Assembly (NCBI GenBank): GCA_029098165.1
Contig: JAQXNU010000235.1
Span: forward strand, 1 to 47,664
Direction: 5' to 3'
DNA from: Clostridiales bacterium
GTDB lineage: Bacteria > Bacillota > Clostridia > Lachnospirales > Lachnospiraceae
Length of the DNA: 47,664 nt
The notes under the pieces are model-generated. The model had not been told where the DNA came from. It did not search any database and was given only the letters and a program-made list of their open reading frames with translations. Shown here piece after piece: positions 42,872 to 47,664 of this stretch (its first letter is position 1; each line of letters begins with the position of its first letter). The position numbers were made by a program, and so were the translations under genes.

Positions 42872-45800
42872 TTAGTCAATGAGTTCTTTAAAGTCATTTA
42901 ACAGATTTTTTACACTTTCAAAGATAGAATTAGCATCTAATTTTACTAAACGATTCATCTTATTTGCTACAGTCAGCTGGAATGTAAACATTGGTGTTGC
43001 ACCTGGCGTTAACTTCAATCGATTCGAGTACTTTGACATAAGATTTGGAATCTGTTCCACTCTAAGCTTTGCTTTCGGGAACATCTTAATATTTACTTCA
43101 TTCCCTTTCTGCTTAAGCTCCAGCGCATATACCTGATGAGCTAATGCCTTTAAATAAGCAACATTTAATAGATTATTAACTGCAGTTGGAAGATCACCAA
43201 AACGATCCGTCATTTCTTCTTGCATATCCATGAACTCTTCCTCATTTTCAATGCCCGCAATTCGCTTATACATATCAAGTTTCTGCATCTCGTTCTTAAT
43301 ATAGGTAGACGGAATAAATGCATCCACATCCATATCAATGGTTGTATCAAATGTCTCTTCTTCCACGATTTCACCTTTTAACGTTTTAACCGCATCATTT
43401 AACATCTTGCAGTAAAGATCATAACCTACGGATTCCATATGACCACTTTGCTCCGCTCCTAACAGGTTTCCAGCACCTCGAATCTCGAGATCTCTCATTG
43501 CGATCTTAAATCCTGACCCTAACTCGGTAAATTCTTTGATCGCCTGCAAACGTTTTTCTGCAATTTCTTTCAACAGTTTATCTCTCTTATACATTAAGAA
43601 CGCATAAGACGTACGATTGGAACGTCCCACACGACCTCTTAACTGATAGAGCTGGGATAATCCCAAACGATCCGCGTCATCTATGATCATTGTATTTACA
43701 TTCGAAATATCAAGACCTGTTTCAATAATCGTTGTCGAAACTAAAACATCGATATTGCCATTGATAAACTCATACATGATCTTCTCTAACTGGTGTTCCT
43801 TCATCTGCCCGTGAGCAAATGCTACATTGGCATCTGGGACAAGTTTTGATATCTGGTTTGCGACCTCATCTATTCCATTTACTCGATTATAGACATAGTA
43901 TACCTGTCCTCCACGAGCCAGTTCGCGATTGATTGCCTCACGGATCATCTCATCATTATGCTCAAGAACAAATGTTTGAATTGGAAGACGATCTACTGGT
44001 GGTTCCTCTAGTACACTCATATCACGGATACCAACAAGGCTCATATGCAATGTTCTAGGTATTGGGGTTGCTGATAAGGTCAGGACATCGATATTTTCTT
44101 TTAGCTGTTTAATTTTCTCTTTGTGTCCTACACCAAATCTTTGCTCCTCATCTACAATCAACAAACCAAGATCTTTAAACTGAATGTCCTTGGATAACAC
44201 ACGGTGGGTTCCAATCAGAATATCCAACTGTCCTTTCTTTAAGCGCTCCAATGTTTTCTTTTGCTCCGATGGAGTCTTAAAACGCGATAGGATATCGATA
44301 CTGATTGGAAAATTCATCATTCTCTGTACTAAGGTATTATAATGTTGCTGTGCCAATATTGTGGTTGGAACTAAGAAAACTACCTGCTTTCCATCCGATA
44401 CTGCCTTAAATGCTGCACGGATTGCAATCTCGGTCTTTCCATATCCAACATCACCACAGATTAAACGGTCCATAATACGATGGCTTTCCATATCTCTCTT
44501 GGTGTCCTCAATTGCTCGAAGTTGGTCTAAAGTCTCCTCATATGGGAACATTTCTTCAAACTCCTGTTGCCATACAGTATCTTTGCAAAATGCATGACCT
44601 TCTTTTGCCTGGCGAACAGCATACAGTTCCACCAGATCCTTGGCAATATCCTTCACAGCACTCTTAACTCTTGCCTTGGTATTTTTCCACTCTACCGAAT
44701 TTAATTTGTTCAATTTCGGTTTTCTTGCATCTGAACTTGCATACTTTTGTATGACATCCAGGCCTGTTGCAAGTATATACAACACGCCTCCACCACCATA
44801 TTCAAGTTTAATATAATCTTTGCTGACTTTATCAACTTCAATTTGTTCGATGCCACGATAAATACCTAATCCATGATTCTCATGAACAACATAATCTCCA
44901 ATATTCAGATCGGAAAAACTTTGAATCTGTTTTCCTTCATAGTTAACTTTCTTTCTCTTTTTCTTCTTTTCTGCCCCGAAGATATCACTTTCTGAAATGA
45001 TAACTAATTTGATCAGCGGATACTCAAAGCCACGATGAAGATTTCCATACTGAACTACAATCTCTCCTTTTACCATCTCACGTTCGCAATCATCGCTATA
45101 AACAGCCGGCAACTCATTATCACGTAGATTCTCCGCGAGACGCTGTGCTCTTGTTCGGGAACTGGATAACACTAATATGCGATATCCACTCTTCTTCCAG
45201 TTTTTCAGATCTTTTACCAGAATCTCAAAGTTATTGCTATAAGGATTTACTGACTTTATCGTGATATCAAACTTCTTTTTGATCACAAGTTGGGGAACTT
45301 TGTGGTCCATTGTGCTGATCATAATACAGTTCCGATGATTTAAGTTTGCCAACAATTCCTTATAATCATAGATAACATCCATCTGACTAGGCAGGATATA
45401 ACCCTTTTCAATACGACCGACCATACTCTCTGAGAATTCTGTTAATACCGTCTCCCCTTTTTCCACAATACGAGAAGGCTCATCTAAAAAGATCATCGAA
45501 GATTCATTGTTGAAGTAATCAAAGAAAGAACATGTCTTATCATAAAAGAAGTTGATAAAGCTATCGATATTTACTAACCCTTGAAAACACTCTAAATTCT
45601 CTTTAAACTCTGCTGTAATTCGATCAATTCTTGCCGCTTCTTCCGTTCTCATCTCAGAACGAAGATGCTTAATATAATCCTTTGTCTGTACTTCAATATT
45701 CTGTATGCCCTTTTGAATTGTCTGCTGATCCAATACAATTTCTGCAGCTGGGTATATAACTGCAGTGCCTACTCTCTCAATTGAGCGCTGACTCATGACG

Positions 45801-46414
45801 TCAAAAGTTCGAATCGAATCAATCTCATCTCCCCATAATTCAATTCGATAAGGCACTTCTTCTGTAAGTGGAAAGATATCAATAATTCCACCTCGTACCG
45901 CAAACTCACCAGGACTTTCAACCTGTCCCTGACGCTCATACCCAAGGTGAATCAGTTTTGACATAAACTGATCCAAATTTAAGATATCTTCTTCATGAAC
46001 CGAGATTACACGCTCTGCAAGAAGCTCTAAAGGTAATAGCTTATCAAGACCACCATCGATTGTTGCAACTACCGTCAAAGGTTTTCGTTCGATCAAAGCC
46101 TTTAGTATCTTCATTCGCTCCGTTACAATCGCATTTCCTCGGATATCTGCACTATAAAAAATAATATCTTTTGCAGGATATAAATAGACGCTACGGTCAT
46201 ATAATCTCATATCCTCATATATTTCTTTTGCCTTTATATCATTATAAGTAATAATAAGTCGAAACGGATAGTTTTCAGATAATGCATACATTATATGGCA
46301 CTTCTGAGAATCTATACATCCTGAGACTAACAAGGGATATTGTTTTAAAGATATCGCTTCGACTATATCATTAAACTCTTTATACTCTTGTAAGGGTGCT
46401 ACAAATGTCTTCAC
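42872..46414 (-). CDS. mfd: Transcription-repair coupling factor Mfd
   Basis: 1180 residues, full length. It starts at a GTG with GGGAGG 7 nt upstream, and the start overlaps the pth stop by one base. In order: UvrB-like N-terminal domains (to about 330), the CarD-like RNA polymerase-interacting domain near 508 ([17 protein letters not shown]), the RecG-like translocase with Walker [10 protein letters not shown] near 655, DEEQ near 755 and the QLRGRVGRS motif, and the C-terminal TRCF domain. It removes stalled RNA polymerase and recruits UvrA. Confidence 0.97.
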   Translation of the reverse strand: MKTFVAPLQEYKEFNDIVEAISLKQYPLLVSGCIDSQKCHIMYALSENYPFRLIITYNDIKAKEIYEDMRLYDRSVYLYPAKDIIFYSADIRGNAIVTERMKILKALIERKPLTVVATIDGGLDKLLPLELLAERVISVHEEDILNLDQFMSKLIHLGYERQGQVESPGEFAVRGGIIDIFPLTEEVPYRIELWGDEIDSIRTFDVMSQRSIERVGTAVIYPAAEIVLDQQTIQKGIQNIEVQTKDYIKHLRSEMRTEEAARIDRITAEFKENLECFQGLVNIDSFINFFYDKTCSFFDYFNNESSMIFLDEPSRIVEKGETVLTEFSESMVGRIEKGYILPSQMDVIYDYKELLANLNHRNCIMISTMDHKVPQLVIKKKFDITIKSVNPYSNNFEILVKDLKNWKKSGYRILVLSSSRTRAQRLAENLRDNELPAVYSDDCEREMVKGEIVVQYGNLHRGFEYPLIKLVIISESDIFGAEKKKKRKKVNYEGKQIQSFSDLNIGDYVVHENHGLGIYRGIEQIEVDKVSKDYIKLEYGGGGVLYILATGLDVIQKYASSDARKPKLNKLNSVEWKNTKARVKSAVKDIAKDLVELYAVRQAKEGHAFCKDTVWQQEFEEMFPYEETLDQLRAIEDTKRDMESHRIMDRLICGDVGYGKTEIAIRAAFKAVSDGKQVVFLVPTTILAQQHYNTLVQRMMNFPISIDILSRFKTPSEQKKTLERLKKGQLDILIGTHRVLSKDIQFKDLGLLIVDEEQRFGVGHKEKIKQLKENIDVLTLSATPIPRTLHMSLVGIRDMSVLEEPPVDRLPIQTFVLEHNDEMIREAINRELARGGQVYYVYNRVNGIDEVANQISKLVPDANVAFAHGQMKEHQLEKIMYEFINGNIDVLVSTTIIETGLDISNVNTMIIDDADRLGLSQLYQLRGRVGRSNRTSYAFLMYKRDKLLKEIAEKRLQAIKEFTELGSGFKIAMRDLEIRGAGNLLGAEQSGHMESVGYDLYCKMLNDAVKTLKGEIVEEETFDTTIDMDVDAFIPSTYIKNEMQKLDMYKRIAGIENEEEFMDMQEEMTDRFGDLPTAVNNLLNVAYLKALAHQVYALELKQKGNEVNIKMFPKAKLRVEQIPNLMSKYSNRLKLTPGATPMFTFQLTVANKMNRLVKLDANSIFESVKNLLNDFKELID

Positions 46415-46986
46415 TACTTGGCCTCCCTTTTGTTAAATCGATTCATTGCTGTTTCAAAACTGTCACTAATGATCACTTTGCAAGCTTTTGATGCTTTTTC
46501 TAAAGCTTCTCGAATGGTTGGTTCCTCCTCCTTATTAAATCTTCCAAGGACATAATCTGCAAGGTCCCACTCTGCTGGTTTCTCACCAACACCAATTTTT
46601 ATTCGATAAAATTCGTCTGTTCCAAGATGACTTATTATATTCTTAATTCCGTTATGTCCACCAGCACTACCTTTTTTACGCAAGCGCAACTGACCAACAT
46701 CTAGACTGATATCATCATATATAACTATTATATCCTCGTTCGTGAGTTTATAGTAATCCACAAGTTCTCGAACACTTTCCCCACTTAAATTCATATATGT
46801 TTGTGGTTGAGCTAATATAACCTTTTCGCCGCCAATATATCCGGTTCCACAAATTGCTTTATGTTTTTTCATATCTAGTTTTATACTATAATCATCTGCT
46901 AGACGTGTAATCGCATCAAATCCAATGTTATGTCTTGTTCCATCATACTTACTTGTTGGATTTCCGAGACCGATAATAATATACAT
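46414..46986 (-). CDS. pth: Peptidyl-tRNA hydrolase
   Basis: 190 residues from the ATG at 46986, preceded by GGAGGGGG; an ATG nine codons earlier lacks a site. Catalytic His19 is in GTRHNIGFDA, Asn9 in GLGNP, and the Asp in VIYDDISLDVG. KKGSAGGHNGIKNII is the family signature. It releases tRNA from prematurely dissociated peptidyl-tRNA. Coupled to mfd. Confidence 0.96.
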   Translation of the reverse strand: MYIIIGLGNPTSKYDGTRHNIGFDAITRLADDYSIKLDMKKHKAICGTGYIGGEKVILAQPQTYMNLSGESVRELVDYYKLTNEDIIVIYDDISLDVGQLRLRKKGSAGGHNGIKNIISHLGTDEFYRIKIGVGEKPAEWDLADYVLGRFNKEEEPTIREALEKASKACKVIISDSFETAMNRFNKREAK

Positions 46987-47200
46987 AAAATCCCCCTCCG
47001 CATGCCATTCCATGCTTTCTTTTTGTTTATTTTTTTACATACAAACATGCCGCACATATAGCTTCTCCCTCAAAATTGGTCGAATCATACACCTGCGGTC
47101 ATTCTTTCATTTTCTAATTTATTATAGTTATATCCATAGACTACTCGTATGAATCATATTATAGTGGATTCCCAAAAGGAAATCAAATAACAAAGAAAAA

Positions 47201-47243
47201 AAAGACAAGAAAAAGAACGTTTTGCGAACTTCCTCTTGTCTTA
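47201..47243 (-). terminator. Terminator of the polysaccharide deacetylase gene
   Basis: Stem AAGACAAGA/TCTTGTCTT with an inner GAACG/CGAAC-like pairing, followed by a T-rich run on the minus strand. Confidence 0.8.
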
Positions 47244-47250
47244 TATGAAT

Positions 47251-47664
47251 CTATCTTGCGTTATAATAAACACCACCGGCTTCTGGTGTAATACCTTTTG
47301 CCTCAAGTAGTTCCTGAACAGTCACAAGTTTATATCCCTGGCGGATCAATTCTGGAATTACTTTTTCCATTGCATCTGCTGTTGTTGGATAAAGATCATG
47401 CATTAAAATGATATCTCCATCTTTTACGTTGCTCATAATCATATTATAAATTGCATCTTTATTCTTAGATTTCCAATCTTCGGAATCCACTGACCAAAAG
47501 ATTAAAGGAGCATTTACATTCTTCATAACATCATCACTTTTCGCTCCATATGGCGGACGTATATAACTTGTTCCAACATCTGCGTTTTCATTGATCAGCT
47601 CATTGGAACGTTCAACCTCATACTTAATATCCTTTGCCGAAAGCTTGGTCAGATTTTTATGATT
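47251..47664 (-). CDS. Polysaccharide deacetylase (NodB domain), C-terminal part
   Basis: The frame is open to the window end, so the N-terminus is missing; 137 residues are seen. The metal-binding His of the SHxxxxH motif lies in the first visible residues (NHKNLTKLS), and the later NodB motifs are complete: RPPYGAKSDDV, FWSVDSEDW and the catalytic His in ILMHDLYPTTADAM. It should remove acetyl groups from peptidoglycan GlcNAc/MurNAc or another surface glycan, outside the membrane. The short tail ends ITPEAGGVYYNAR. Confidence 0.92.
   Translation of the reverse strand, partial: NHKNLTKLSAKDIKYEVERSNELINENADVGTSYIRPPYGAKSDDVMKNVNAPLIFWSVDSEDWKSKNKDAIYNMIMSNVKDGDIILMHDLYPTTADAMEKVIPELIRQGYKLVTVQELLEAKGITPEAGGVYYNAR

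Noticed and set aside
46996-47082. 28-codon leader-like frame ahead of pth with a fair ribosome site
   Set aside because: It overlaps the pth start in another frame and has no sign of coding conservation or attenuation; too weak to call.

Overview
The window looks like a chromosomal segment of an AT-rich, endospore-forming anaerobe of the class Clostridia, most likely a Lachnospiraceae (Clostridium cluster XIVa) species. The grounds are the sporulation genes (spoVT, yabP, yabQ, spoIIE), the order pth-mfd-prsA...spoVT...mazG-hup-rqcP-yabP-yabQ-divIC-tRNA-Met-spoIIE-tilS-hpt-ftsH (read on the minus strand), a CheX-type chemotaxis phosphatase, and strong AGGAGG ribosome binding sites. Almost everything is on the minus strand; plus-strand genes are an amidohydrolase fragment, one glycosyltransferase, one small TPR-like protein and one LTA-synthase-like protein. 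I see no phage, IS transposase, CRISPR array or rRNA.

Layout: 1-2.7 kb, end of an amidohydrolase, then a GntR/ABC transporter operon (YtrA type). 2.7-5.3 kb, an orphan histidine kinase divergent from a GT4 glycosyltransferase. 5.3-9.4 kb, an O-acetylhomoserine sulfhydrylase-like PLP enzyme, RlmD-type RNA methyltransferase and YhaM exonuclease. 9.5-16.8 kb, a catalytically degenerate HtrA-like PDZ protein, a two-component system whose kinase is cut by an in-frame TGA, mutS2, trmL and cheX. 17-23 kb, a HypE/PurM-like protein, a VanW lipoprotein, a 33-residue membrane peptide, a TPR-like protein, a DnaQ-like exonuclease, nth and a B12-binding radical SAM protein. 23.0-23.4 kb, a Tyr-Leu-Gly tRNA cluster with a good promoter. 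23.5-25.6 kb, a GH13 glycosidase. 25.9-34.7 kb, the ftsH-to-mazG division/sporulation block. 34.7-41.6 kb, a patatin, an AGT-like protein, an amino acid permease, spoVT, truA and the LTA-synthase-like gene, which separate mazG, spoVT and prsA. 41.7-47.0 kb, prsA, mfd and pth. The window ends inside a polysaccharide deacetylase.

The most unusual signal is not a protein. It is a family of long imperfect palindromes (two copies of about 160 bp, one internally deleted copy of about 100 bp, and a possible minimal relic of about 30 bp) placed at gene 3' ends, where terminators are expected; one of them supplies the last codons of the amidohydrolase gene. Other points worth a look are the TGA-interrupted kinase beside the pseudo-protease, a short two-helix SpoIIE with a 21-bp-spaced promoter, sharp palindromes beside the promoters of the GntR operon, the PLP enzyme and mutS2, and an inverted repeat flanking the ftsH 3' region. 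I did not find a clearly new multi-gene system.
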